A DNA stretch of 15,389 bases. Origin: Thermoprotei archaeon. Lineage in GTDB: Archaea; Thermoproteota; Thermoprotei_A; Sulfolobales; Ignisphaeraceae. The notes beneath the pieces are model-generated. The model was not told where the DNA came from and did not search any database. It worked only from the letters and a program-made list of their open reading frames with translations. Of this stretch, positions 7,279-14,335 are shown piece by piece; within the stretch, counting starts at the first letter, position 1; every line of letters starts with the position of its first letter. The DNA lies in the NCBI GenBank assembly GCA_003661905.1, contig QMXA01000002.1:1-15389 (forward strand), in the 5' to 3' direction. The position numbers and the translations under genes were made by a program.

Positions 7279-9132
7279 CTATCTATGAAATGGTGTGTGA
7301 CTTATATATAAATCAATTATCCCAGATCTAGGTACTGGCTTTATTAATGGTGGATTTGTATACGCATTGATAAAGTTCTTTACCTCCCCCAATGTCGATG
7401 CTGTATAGATGAAGAACTTTACGTATTTAACTCCTGTTAGAGGGTTTTGAAAACTTCCTCTGAAAATACCCATTGATAAATACCCCTTAGCTTTATTTAC
7501 GTAGAGACTCCATGATGGTTCTGTATAAACATTACTCACTACAGCTAAGTAACCATACCCCATATCAATAGCTACGGAGTTAAGTGTTGGTATAATTGCT
7601 TCAGCACTAGTAATTCTGATACTTGACACTCCTTTACAACTCAATCTAATTATTGATGTTAAATAGGGAGGTATTGGGATTGTTAATGTATGAATCCATC
7701 CACTAAATTCGGTTAATAAATTAATTCTCTTAACAACTTCTACTACAGGTACTTTGCTATATAGCCTCATCTCTGTCTCAATAAAAGCATCTCCAACACC
7801 GCTCTTCCTACAGGACCAAGCTGTAAGTCCTAAGAAACTTCTACCATACCTATGATCGGTTATTGAAACATCGGTTTCAGAAAATTCTGAGCCACTTTCA
7901 TCTATAATTAGTGTATAGAAAGCTTCGCGACCCAAATCAATAAAAGCTGGCCCTGCCTTAATGCTTAGAGGTAATCCTGCATTACTCAATCTAATCTCTG
8001 TCGAATTTGTAAATAACCAATCTGATATTACATGTACCTGAGGCTCTATATTCTGGTTTACTGATTTAACTTCAATAACATTTCTTGCTCCGTACTTAGG
8101 AATTACTACACTGGCTATACCTATATTGTGACTTTTCACCCTCTCAATTCTTAAGAAATCACCTACAATTTCATTCCGAGATACGAAAGCTAATGTTTTA
8201 GCAAGAGCTTCATCTACGTCTATAAATCTGACTTCTGATATAAATGGTGTACTTAACTCTATACCTGAATTTATTATCTCTATTCTTTTTTCTTTCTTCG
8301 AATTCTGGACCCTGCTAGGGAGAATGATTAATTTATAGTCCTTACTAAGGATTTTCATAATTAATTTATTAATTCTCTCTACTCCCTCTCTCTGCTTTCT
8401 AGATTCTCTAATCCTTGATAGAATTCTGAGTAGCTCTATTTCTCGTATTCCAGTTGATGTTTCACAATATTCTTTTCCAAATAGCATTGTGCCCATGGAA
8501 AAAAGATCTATTCTGCCCTTAGGTTCTCTTAGGAATTTATCTAGAGACTCTATATTGAATTTCTTACTTAGGTACTCAATATTTTCTAGAAAATCTTTGG
8601 CATTGAAGATAAGAACTACCTTATCTAATGAGTCTTGAGTTCTAGGTATATGCTTTTGTGCATATATGAGTAAAAACTCTGAGTTATTAAATAGAGTTCT
8701 TAGAATTTTGAATGAATGTAATTGGGGAATTATATATCTATAAGCCTCATAACTAACAATAGCACCTTCGTATCCTACTTCTTTAGCTATCTCTAATTGG
8801 TCTGGATCTACAATTAGTTGATGATAGAACATCAATAACTTAGGCTCTATGCCTATTACTTGCTTCACTATATCTCTAGCTATTGATAGAGCTAAGTGTG
8901 CTTCCTTATTATTCATGAAGTTGAGATTTGATCTATAGGGTGTTGTAGGTATAAATTCAACTAGGTTATTACTCTTTAATTTCTTGAAGTATTTAAGAAT
9001 TGATTTGGATTTCACAGGTTCAAAGCTCAAACCAATAGGTATTTCCAATTCCTCTAATTTCGTAGAAAGATACCTGATGCTCTCTTCACTGATCTTTGTG
9101 TTTTCCAAGTCAACTATTATTGCTAACTTCAC
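7279..9132 (-). CDS. Glycoside hydrolase-like protein: degenerate GH57-type barrel plus GH38-type C-terminal region
   Basis: A 617-residue soluble protein with no signal peptide. Residues 1-270 look like the seven-stranded barrel of GH57/polysaccharide deacetylase-type enzymes: a first strand KLAIIVDLE, TTPYRSNLNF near 63-72, and FYHQLIVDPDQLEIAKEVGYEGAIV near 102-126, where such enzymes have the E-x-x-x pattern ahead of an 'a-k-x-x-G-y' helix. The usual N-terminal His-x-His is not visible. Residues about 330-590 are all-beta and resemble the GH38/GH57 C-terminal sandwich (for example KVPVVEVVKRINL). I infer a carbohydrate-active or carbohydrate-binding role. The chosen start is GTG 9132, with AGGGG seven bases upstream; the frame stays open up to TTG 9195, which would add 21 residues. 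It lies 74 bases after the Nudix gene and seven bases before the FAD gene. Confidence 0.55.
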   Translation of the reverse strand: MKLAIIVDLENTKISEESIRYLSTKLEELEIPIGLSFEPVKSKSILKYFKKLKSNNLVEFIPTTPYRSNLNFMNNKEAHLALSIARDIVKQVIGIEPKLLMFYHQLIVDPDQLEIAKEVGYEGAIVSYEAYRYIIPQLHSFKILRTLFNNSEFLLIYAQKHIPRTQDSLDKVVLIFNAKDFLENIEYLSKKFNIESLDKFLREPKGRIDLFSMGTMLFGKEYCETSTGIREIELLRILSRIRESRKQREGVERINKLIMKILSKDYKLIILPSRVQNSKKEKRIEIINSGIELSTPFISEVRFIDVDEALAKTLAFVSRNEIVGDFLRIERVKSHNIGIASVVIPKYGARNVIEVKSVNQNIEPQVHVISDWLFTNSTEIRLSNAGLPLSIKAGPAFIDLGREAFYTLIIDESGSEFSETDVSITDHRYGRSFLGLTAWSCRKSGVGDAFIETEMRLYSKVPVVEVVKRINLLTEFSGWIHTLTIPIPPYLTSIIRLSCKGVSSIRITSAEAIIPTLNSVAIDMGYGYLAVVSNVYTEPSWSLYVNKAKGYLSMGIFRGSFQNPLTGVKYVKFFIYTASTLGEVKNFINAYTNPPLIKPVPRSGIIDLYISHTPFHR

Positions 9133-9139
9133 AAAATAA

Positions 9140-9144
9140 CCCCT
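9140..9144 (-). promoter_or_regulatory. Ribosome binding site supporting GTG 9132 start
   Basis: AGGGG on the minus strand ends seven bases before GTG 9132, whose product opens with a clean first beta strand. No comparable site precedes TTG 9195 or ATG 9147. Confidence 0.55.
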
Positions 9145-9205
9145 CATTAACACTGTAAAGATGCTAATTAATTCATTTAGACTTCGTGATGCCAATAACT
9201 ATATA

Positions 9206-9748
9206 TCATGATCTATTCCTAGTATATGTTATGTAATACAGTAGAGCTATAATCGTCTTACCATCTCTTATTATACCTTCCCTAATCATCTCAATTGCCT
9301 TATCGAGATCTACTTCCATAGTCTCTATTACTTCGTCTCTTTCAGTTCTTGGCCTTCCCTTCTTTAAACCTCTTGCAATGTATATGTGTATTATTTCAGA
9401 GCTATAACCAGGTGTTGGATATATTTCTAAAAGCTTCTCAAGCTCTGTAGCACTATATCCAGTTTCCTCTTCAAGCTCTCTTAAGGCACATTCTTCAGGC
9501 TTCTCACAAGGCTTAAGTGTACCTGCAGGTATTTCATAGATCCAAGATTTAATAGGAACTCTATACTGTCTAATCATCACTAATTTTCTATTATCTATTA
9601 GAGGAAGAATTGCGACAGCACCAGGGAACTCGACAATCTCCTTAGTTGTTCTTACACCAGTTGGTAGAGTTACATCAAGAATTAGTACATTAAATTTCCT
9701 ACCTCGAAATACGTACTTACTCCCATGAATTGCTAAATCTCTATACAT
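9206..9748 (-). CDS. Nudix hydrolase, ADP-ribose pyrophosphatase-like
   Basis: The full Nudix box is present at residues 76-98 (numbered from ATG 9748): G-x5-E-x7-REL-x-EE-x-GY, with the metal-binding RELEEETGY intact. The preceding strand IYEIPAGTL and the following PTPGYSSEIIHIYIA are characteristic of ADP-ribose pyrophosphatases, which hydrolyse ADP-ribose to AMP and ribose-5-phosphate. Length (180) is usual. ATG 9748 is preferred because AGGTG lies six bases upstream; GTG 9757 is in frame but falls inside that site. It is the first gene of a minus-strand set with the glycosidase-like and FAD genes. A TATA-like TTAAAATAC near 9786-9794 (minus strand) could be its promoter. The enzyme class is secure; the exact nucleotide substrate is likely but unproven. 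Confidence 0.92.
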   Translation of the reverse strand: MYRDLAIHGSKYVFRGRKFNVLILDVTLPTGVRTTKEIVEFPGAVAILPLIDNRKLVMIRQYRVPIKSWIYEIPAGTLKPCEKPEECALRELEEETGYSATELEKLLEIYPTPGYSSEIIHIYIARGLKKGRPRTERDEVIETMEVDLDKAIEMIREGIIRDGKTIIALLYYITYTRNRS

Positions 9749-9754
9749 TGAAAA

Positions 9755-9759
9755 CACCT
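9755..9759 (-). promoter_or_regulatory. Ribosome binding site of the Nudix gene
   Basis: AGGTG on the minus strand stands six bases before ATG 9748. The same AGGTG-plus-six layout recurs before the HEPN gene. Confidence 0.6.
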
Positions 9760-10246
9760 ATTCACTTAATAAGGTTAAAGTATTTTAACAGTTAAGGTTC
9801 ATCACATAGCACTTAGCGCCTTGAAAGTACCATGATTGTTTAGAAAATCAGTTAATTGTAAATTCCTCCAAGACTCTTACGAATTCGTTAGTAATTTTAT
9901 TATAATGACATCTCTATATTTAAACATAAAGAATTCTGAGTAATAATTCTAAGTGTTTCAGTGCTAAGAATATAATGAGCTCGTAGCAAACACTCTTTAG
10001 CCCACGTTACTTATCAGTAATAGCAAGGAATCGGCTCATATAAAAATTCATGTAGAATGTAATTAAATACTGAAAATACTGCTGAGGGTACTGTGATTAC
10101 ATATATACCTATTTTATTTAACACTCTATAGCCTCTTCTTGATGTAAGTATTATGAGGAACTAGAGCATTATTAGTGAATCATGGCGTGGAGCTTCAACA
10201 CTATGCATTAAGATGAGAATACCAAGGAAATTCTCTTATATGGATT
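9760..10246. other. 487-base stretch without a recognisable gene
   Basis: Stops are frequent in all frames, and no tRNA, CRISPR or long repeat was seen. A small inverted repeat AGAATT-N9-AATTCT lies at about 9929-9950. A plus-strand frame near 10157-10273 (including SESWRGAST) is open for about 38 codons after a TAG, but it runs into the end of the MNT gene on the other strand and is probably chance. The first bases beside 9760 should contain the Nudix promoter. Confidence 0.5.
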
Positions 10247-10651
10247 CTAGTTTTGAGTCTGTGAATATCTTGTGCTATGCATTCTGAGCTCTTCAATAAT
10301 TTCAAGACCTTTAATTACAATTCCGCTATTTATTGCGGTTGTTATAAATTGATTCCCTATTTCAATGGCCTTCTTAACTTCGTCTAGACTATAGATTGAT
10401 ATCTCAACATTTATGTTTCTAATAACTCTTAATAGAAATCTGCTATGTCTATGAGCTTCATTAATAATTAACACAATATCAATATCACTTAATCCCATTA
10501 CAAATTCTCCTTTGGCTATAGAACCTGTAATTATTATTGCTAATGGCTTTAACTCCTCATTTAGCTCTATTAATAGTTTATGAAGTTCATTTATCACTTC
10601 AGATAAAGAGGGATTCTTCTCAACTACTTTCCTTAATCTCTCTAAGAACAT
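10247..10651 (-). CDS. MNT-type nucleotidyltransferase (likely antitoxin of the HEPN pair)
   Basis: A 134-residue minimal nucleotidyltransferase. The signature is GSIAKG at 43-48 followed by SDID at 55-58, giving the two metal-binding aspartates Asp56 and Asp58. A third acidic residue is probably Glu83 in NVEISIYS. Family members next to HEPN genes act as antitoxins, in characterised cases by transferring AMP to a tyrosine of the HEPN partner. The ATG lies 32 bases upstream of the stop codon of the HEPN gene, in a different frame, so translation is coupled. The protein is small and soluble with no added domain. Antitoxin function is inferred from pairing; the fold is clear. Confidence 0.88.
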   Translation of the reverse strand: MFLERLRKVVEKNPSLSEVINELHKLLIELNEELKPLAIIITGSIAKGEFVMGLSDIDIVLIINEAHRHSRFLLRVIRNINVEISIYSLDEVKKAIEIGNQFITTAINSGIVIKGLEIIEELRMHSTRYSQTQN

Positions 10652-11012
10652 AGCTAATTACCTCTCTACATATTCTCAATGCTTCTCCTGCATCAGACTT
10701 CTTATAGTGTTTATAAGGAGCTCCATATGGCCATGCACTCGGGTATCTTGATGGTATGTAGTGTCTATCAAGAGTATCACCTTTTTCTATAAGCTCTTGA
10801 GGAGCTTTAGCAATTCTTAGCAATTCGCTAATACTATGAATATCCACATAACGCTTATGTCGATAAATAATCAAAGCTTTTAATGCTTTCTCAGCAGCTT
10901 GTTGAGCGAAGAAACATACCTTACTATACTTACCCTCTCTAAACAATATTTCAGCCACAGATAAATCATCAAGAGCTTCATCAAGCCAATCTCTATATCT
11001 ACTAAAACTCAA
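10620..11012 (-). CDS. HEPN domain protein
   Basis: A 130-residue helical HEPN protein. The core signature is CFFAQQAAEKALKALI, followed by a histidine-containing helix start (DIHSISELL) and the block LDRHYIPSRYPSAWPYGAPY, typical of the archaeal COG2250/COG1895-like HEPN group. The canonical RNase motif R-x4-6-H is not clearly present, so ribonuclease activity is uncertain. The start chosen is TTG 11012, since AGGTG lies six bases upstream (11019-11023); GTG 11021, three codons earlier, lies inside that site. It overlaps the nucleotidyltransferase gene by 32 bases, forming a HEPN-MNT module that in studied cases acts as a toxin/antitoxin. Domain identity is firm; the toxic role is inference. 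Confidence 0.88.
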   Translation of the reverse strand: MSFSRYRDWLDEALDDLSVAEILFREGKYSKVCFFAQQAAEKALKALIIYRHKRYVDIHSISELLRIAKAPQELIEKGDTLDRHYIPSRYPSAWPYGAPYKHYKKSDAGEALRICREVISYVLREIKESS

Positions 11013-11043
11013 ATACAACACCTACAATTAGTACTGAAGCAGG

Positions 11044-11053
11044 ATATATTAAG
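11044..11053 (-). promoter_or_regulatory. TATA box for the HEPN-MNT operon
   Basis: CTTAATATAT on the minus strand would place transcription initiation at about 11022, roughly ten bases before TTG 11012 and just ahead of the AGGTG site. Based on spacing alone. Confidence 0.4.
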
Positions 11054-11082
11054 TCATTACTAAGGTTGTGAATTTCTCAAAC

Positions 11083-11098
11083 ACTTAATAACTTAATA
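11083..11098 (+). repeat. Tandem 8-bp repeat (ACTTAATA x2) in a divergent promoter region
   Basis: Two perfect adjacent copies of ACTTAATA lie between the divergent HEPN operon and the orphan gene at 11148. They could be a duplicated TATA element for the plus-strand gene (start site about 11112-11120) or a regulator site. The repeat is directly visible; the function is inferred. Confidence 0.45.
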
Positions 11099-11147
11099 AC
11101 TAAAGAAAAGATTAGCACTATTACAACTAGTATACTTAGGTGATTTA

Positions 11148-11813
11148 TTGGAGTTAATTTCAGAATTCGACATAGCTATTAGTGATGCTGATGTACCTAG
11201 CTTAGTATCAGAGATCATTGATATTTTCTATAGTGAGGGTAAATTTATTAAGTATGATAAGGCATGTTCTTCCTCAGTTATTATCAGAGTGGGTAATGCA
11301 GAATTAAGAGCTTTTGGCAATGTAGAAAGAGGCCTTGCTAGAATTTCCATCATTAATGTTCATAGTGGGGAATTGAGTAGTTATAGAAAAATCATTGAAA
11401 TCATAAAGACATTAACTTCTCTAGAATCACTTAATAAGGCAAGAATTATGCATTTAGAGCTAGTATCAAGAGGCTTGAAAGATACATCATTTAGAATTAC
11501 CTCTATTCAGAAGTTCATGAAGCTTTTGAAAAATATTATCAGTGATATAGGTATTGTAATAAATTCTATTAGCACCAAGAATATCGGAGAAGTTAGTTTA
11601 GTATCTATTAGTGGTAAATACCCCATCTCAAGTATGGATATTGTACTAGCAACAGTAATTACAGTGATTAGAAATAGTAGGAATATAAGCATAATGGTAT
11701 CATTATCCAAGCACTACAACAATTTCAAAACTGATATGGTTAAATTCATGAATAAATTATTGTTAGAAACTGAGCTAATTCTAAACTACATTACGGACAA
11801 CCTCACTCGTTAA
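11148..11813 (+). CDS. Uncharacterised 221-residue protein
   Basis: I do not recognise this protein. It is soluble-looking, with no signal peptide or clear membrane helix and a single Cys (Cys40). The pattern alternates strands and helices: FDIAISDADVPSLVSEIIDIF, then two short strands (SSVIIRVGNAELRAFG and ARISIINVH), then a long helix with KIIEIIKTL, and the same kind of alternation again in the second half. The start is TTG 11148, supported by AGGTGA four bases upstream. Codon use and composition match the neighbours, so a real gene is likely. It stands alone, divergent from the HEPN-MNT pair and followed by a 600-base gap. It may be a lineage-restricted protein; no function is proposed. 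Confidence 0.7.
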   Translation: MELISEFDIAISDADVPSLVSEIIDIFYSEGKFIKYDKACSSSVIIRVGNAELRAFGNVERGLARISIINVHSGELSSYRKIIEIIKTLTSLESLNKARIMHLELVSRGLKDTSFRITSIQKFMKLLKNIISDIGIVINSISTKNIGEVSLVSISGKYPISSMDIVLATVITVIRNSRNISIMVSLSKHYNNFKTDMVKFMNKLLLETELILNYITDNLTR

Positions 11814-12411
11814 ATGCCTCATACTCAATTTCATATTAGCTAAGCTTATTCAAAAACACTTTCATTTCCTATGAGGAATAGTATATGAAAACATAGAAAT
11901 ACATAGAATACTTGTCGAGATTGGAAACTAAATTCGTACACTATTCCTATGTTCATAGCATTTCAAGTAGTTGATACAATATATGAAAAACACTATTCAT
12001 TCCTTACCTTCAGTAGTTCAGAAACTGAAGCATTAAATAATGTAAGAACACTTGATGAAAGGGAAGAATTAATATACAAATTACAAGGAGTAAATATGAA
12101 GATTTGTCTTTTGTATTCTTAATGGGAGCTCTAGGTATATTCGTTTGTCAATCATGCTATGTTAAACAGCTACAAGCCAAGAATCTAGACCTCTATCTAC
12201 TTGATATCGTAGTAAATATTTGACTTTATACAGATAGAAGTGATTCCTAGAAAAAGAGTAGTTGCTAAGAGCTAAGATTAAGGAATGCAAATGATATTTT
12301 GCTCATTCTACGCAATTCAATAATTTTTCTCCACTTATAAATCCTACACTGTACAAAAGAAGAAGACATAATGCTTAAATATCACTGAAATTACTCTACG
12401 TGGGGATAAGT
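11814..12411. other. 598-base gene-poor stretch with one short open frame
   Basis: The only notable frame is ATG 11949 to TAA 12122, 57 codons, with a coding-like second half (SSSETEALNNVRTLDEREEL) but no ribosome binding site. A 33-codon frame (MGALGIFVC...) begins at 12122, overlapping that stop in another frame. Together they may be remnants of a frameshifted gene, but no family is recognised. The right end (12334 onward) carries promoter elements for the racemase-family gene. Confidence 0.35.
12334..12342 (+). promoter_or_regulatory. TATA box upstream of the racemase-family gene
   Basis: CTTATAAAT is a good archaeal TATA match and would start transcription near 12360, with a leader of about 50 bases. 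A second, weaker element CTTAAATAT at 12374-12382 would start near 12402. Either shows the gene kept an upstream promoter despite its internal stop. Confidence 0.45.
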
Positions 12412-13122
12412 ATGCGTATAAAAGTTGTTGTTCCTGTAGCTACTGATATTTGGAATAAAATGATAGAGGAAGCTTATGAGAAATACAAAGACCCGGATAC
12501 TGAAATCACCATAGTTAATATTAAGAAAGGTCCTGAATCCATTGAAAAGATCTATGACGAAGTATGAGCTGAACTTAAGACACTCCTAGAAGCTAAAAAA
12601 GCTGAGAAAGAAGGTTATGATGCTGTTATAGATTACTATTTCGGAGATCCAGGTCTTGTTGCTTTGAAAGAGGCACTCGATATCCCAGTTGTTGGACTAA
12701 ATGAAGCAAGTATTCATATAGCATCAACACTTGGTAGAAAGTTCTCAGTAGTTGGTGTTGGAGGTAAGAAAGCTGAAGGACTATTAATAGAGAAAGTTAA
12801 AGCATATGGTCTTGAACATAAATTAGCTAGTGTAAGACTTACAGAAATCAAAGTTCTTGATATTAAGAAGGAATTCGATAAATTAGTAAATGCATTATAT
12901 GAAGAAGCTAAGAAAGCCATTGAAGAGGATGGAGCTGATGTAATAGTACTTGGCTGTGGAAGCCTACTTAACATAGCTGACATACTTCAAGAGAAATTAG
13001 GTGTACCTGTAATAGATCCTGGATTAGCAGCATTAAAATTCACAGAAATGCTGGTTAAGTTAGGGCTAAAACAAAGTAAGAAAGCATATCCTAAGCCCTA
13101 TGTGAAAAAGAGAACAAAGTAA
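12412..13122 (+). pseudogene. Asp/Glu/hydantoin racemase family gene with one in-frame TGA
   Basis: From ATG 12412 (GGGGA five bases upstream) the frame reads MRIKVVVPVATD..., passes a TGA at codon 52 (12565-12567), and continues without further interruption to TAA 13122, 236 codons in all. Both sides match one family: KGPESIEKIYDE before the stop, then EGYDAVIDYYFGDPGL, IPVVGLNEA, VIVLGCGSL and VPVIDPGLAALKF. Racemases of this family use two cysteines. The first, normally just before FGDPGL, is Tyr76 here; the second is Cys182. The part after the stop alone lacks the first nucleotide-fold-like half and is unlikely to work. Options are recent inactivation, a sequencing error at one base, or translational readthrough. 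The absence of any other damage favours an event that is recent or tolerated. Confidence 0.8.
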
Positions 13123-13150
13123 AAAGAGTAGATCCACAACTCAAATTAAG

Positions 13151-13155
13151 TTTTT
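13151..13155 (+). terminator. Possible T5 terminator after the racemase-family gene
   Basis: Five T follow 28 bases after the stop codon, in an AT-rich stretch with no clear hairpin. This is compatible with archaeal intrinsic termination but short. Confidence 0.25.
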
Positions 13156-13371
13156 CCTACCTTCATTAATTAGTGAGAACTCTAGATTTCCTAATTACCC
13201 TCTACTCAAATTATTTTAGTTACTTAGTAAGGCTCTTCCATACTTTTTACTATATAAGGGTTTCTTGAATCTTTAATTTCTTGTTCATTCAAATTTTACT
13301 CAACTACGTAGTTATTTCCTTGTTAGGAGTAAAATAATGGAGTTAGAGTATCGGTATCTATGGAGTAATTC

Positions 13372-14205
13372 TCACACTTTCTCAAGTACTTCTTCAACTT
13401 TTTCAGTAATCTTAGTGATTGATTTTGCTATAATTGGACTTAATTCTAGTACTTTGTGTAATTCTCCTCTATCCATAGCCTCTGATATACGGGGGTCTAA
13501 AGGTATTGATCCTAAAAATTCTACACCTAATTCTTTAGCCATGGATTCTCCTACACCTGAACCAAATAATTTATATGTTGCTCCACAACGTGGACATGTA
13601 AATTCCGACATGTTCTCAACTATGCCCAGTATTCTTATACCTAGTTCCCTACAAAATATTGCAGCCTTCTTTACAACAATTTTTGAGAGATCACTAGGTG
13701 CTGTTACAATTATGGCACCACTTAAATCTGGTAATATCTGACCTACTGTTAAGGCTTCATCACCTGTACCTGGTGGTAAATCAATTATTAAATAGTCCAG
13801 TTCACCCCAAGAAACTTTCGATAGAAATTCTGATATTGCTCTGCCTTTGAGAGGACCTCTCCATATAACTGGTAAATCGGGATTTGTCATTAGAAGTTCT
13901 ATAGATATTACAGCTACACCACTAGGTGAAATCACAGGAAGGAGATCACCTTGAGGATTAACATACATAGAGGCTCCTCTAATACCCATTATCTTAGGTA
14001 TTGAAGGTCCATGTATATCTGCATCTAAGATAGCTACTTCTCTACCTCTCTTCTTTAGACTAAGAGCTAGCGAAGCTGCTACGAAACTCTTACCAACACC
14101 GCCCTTACCACTTATTATTGCTAATTTATGCCTTACATTACTCATTCTTTTCTTAATCATAGCCCTCATAGCTTCTAGAGGTGATATCATTGATTTAGAG
14201 CTCAT
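13372..14205 (-). CDS. Mrp/ApbC/NBP35 family iron-sulfur carrier P-loop ATPase
   Basis: A 277-residue ParA-like ATPase that carries and transfers [4Fe-4S] clusters to apo-proteins in the cytoplasm. The deviant Walker A is GKGGVGKS at residues 33-40, switch I DADIHGPSIP at 61-70, and Walker B region DLPPGTGD at 142-149. The dimer-bridging cluster motif is CPRC at 204-207 (ENMSEFTCPRCG). ATG 14205 is preferred: GGGA lies upstream, the N-terminus MSSKSMISPLEAMRAM is typical, and a TATA box sits at the right distance. The frame extends 34 codons further, but that stretch overlaps the promoter and reads as non-coding. The gene is divergent from an iron-sulfur oxidoreductase operon, a plausible client. 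Confidence 0.95.
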   Translation of the reverse strand: MSSKSMISPLEAMRAMIKKRMSNVRHKLAIISGKGGVGKSFVAASLALSLKKRGREVAILDADIHGPSIPKIMGIRGASMYVNPQGDLLPVISPSGVAVISIELLMTNPDLPVIWRGPLKGRAISEFLSKVSWGELDYLIIDLPPGTGDEALTVGQILPDLSGAIIVTAPSDLSKIVVKKAAIFCRELGIRILGIVENMSEFTCPRCGATYKLFGSGVGESMAKELGVEFLGSIPLDPRISEAMDRGELHKVLELSPIIAKSITKITEKVEEVLEKV

Positions 14206-14249
14206 AGCAGTTCCCAATACTTCACAGATACAACAAATTAAAACTGAAC

Positions 14250-14259
14250 TATTATAAAA
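14250..14259 (-). promoter_or_regulatory. TATA box of the Mrp gene
   Basis: TTTTATAATA on the minus strand predicts transcription from about 14228, giving a short leader before ATG 14205. This argues against the longer reading frame starting at 14307. Confidence 0.55.
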
Positions 14260-14335
14260 TATCTTCATCCACGTCATTAGCCCTCTACAAAATTCAAATA
14301 TGAGCAACTCACTAACATTGAAGGGTGTCTACTTT

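Noticed and set aside
12565..12620. TGA as selenocysteine with a following SECIS element
   Set aside because: Only a very small AGCT-A5-AGCT hairpin is visible and selenocysteine is not expected here for this family or lineage.
12714..12983. Minus-strand open frame inside the racemase-family gene
   Set aside because: Mirror frame of conserved family sequence; no independent signal.
12664..13122. A stand-alone 152-codon gene starting at TTG 12664
   Set aside because: It is only the 3' part of the longer gene after the TGA; conserved family sequence begins upstream at 12412, and the TTG has no ribosome site.
13337..13741. Plus-strand open frame of 134 codons with a good ribosome site (AGGAG) and a TATA-like ACTATATAAG upstream near 13251
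   Set aside because: It lies opposite the conserved C-terminal half of the Mrp gene and its translation is a Ser-rich mirror with no motif; the upstream signals are probably chance in AT-rich DNA.
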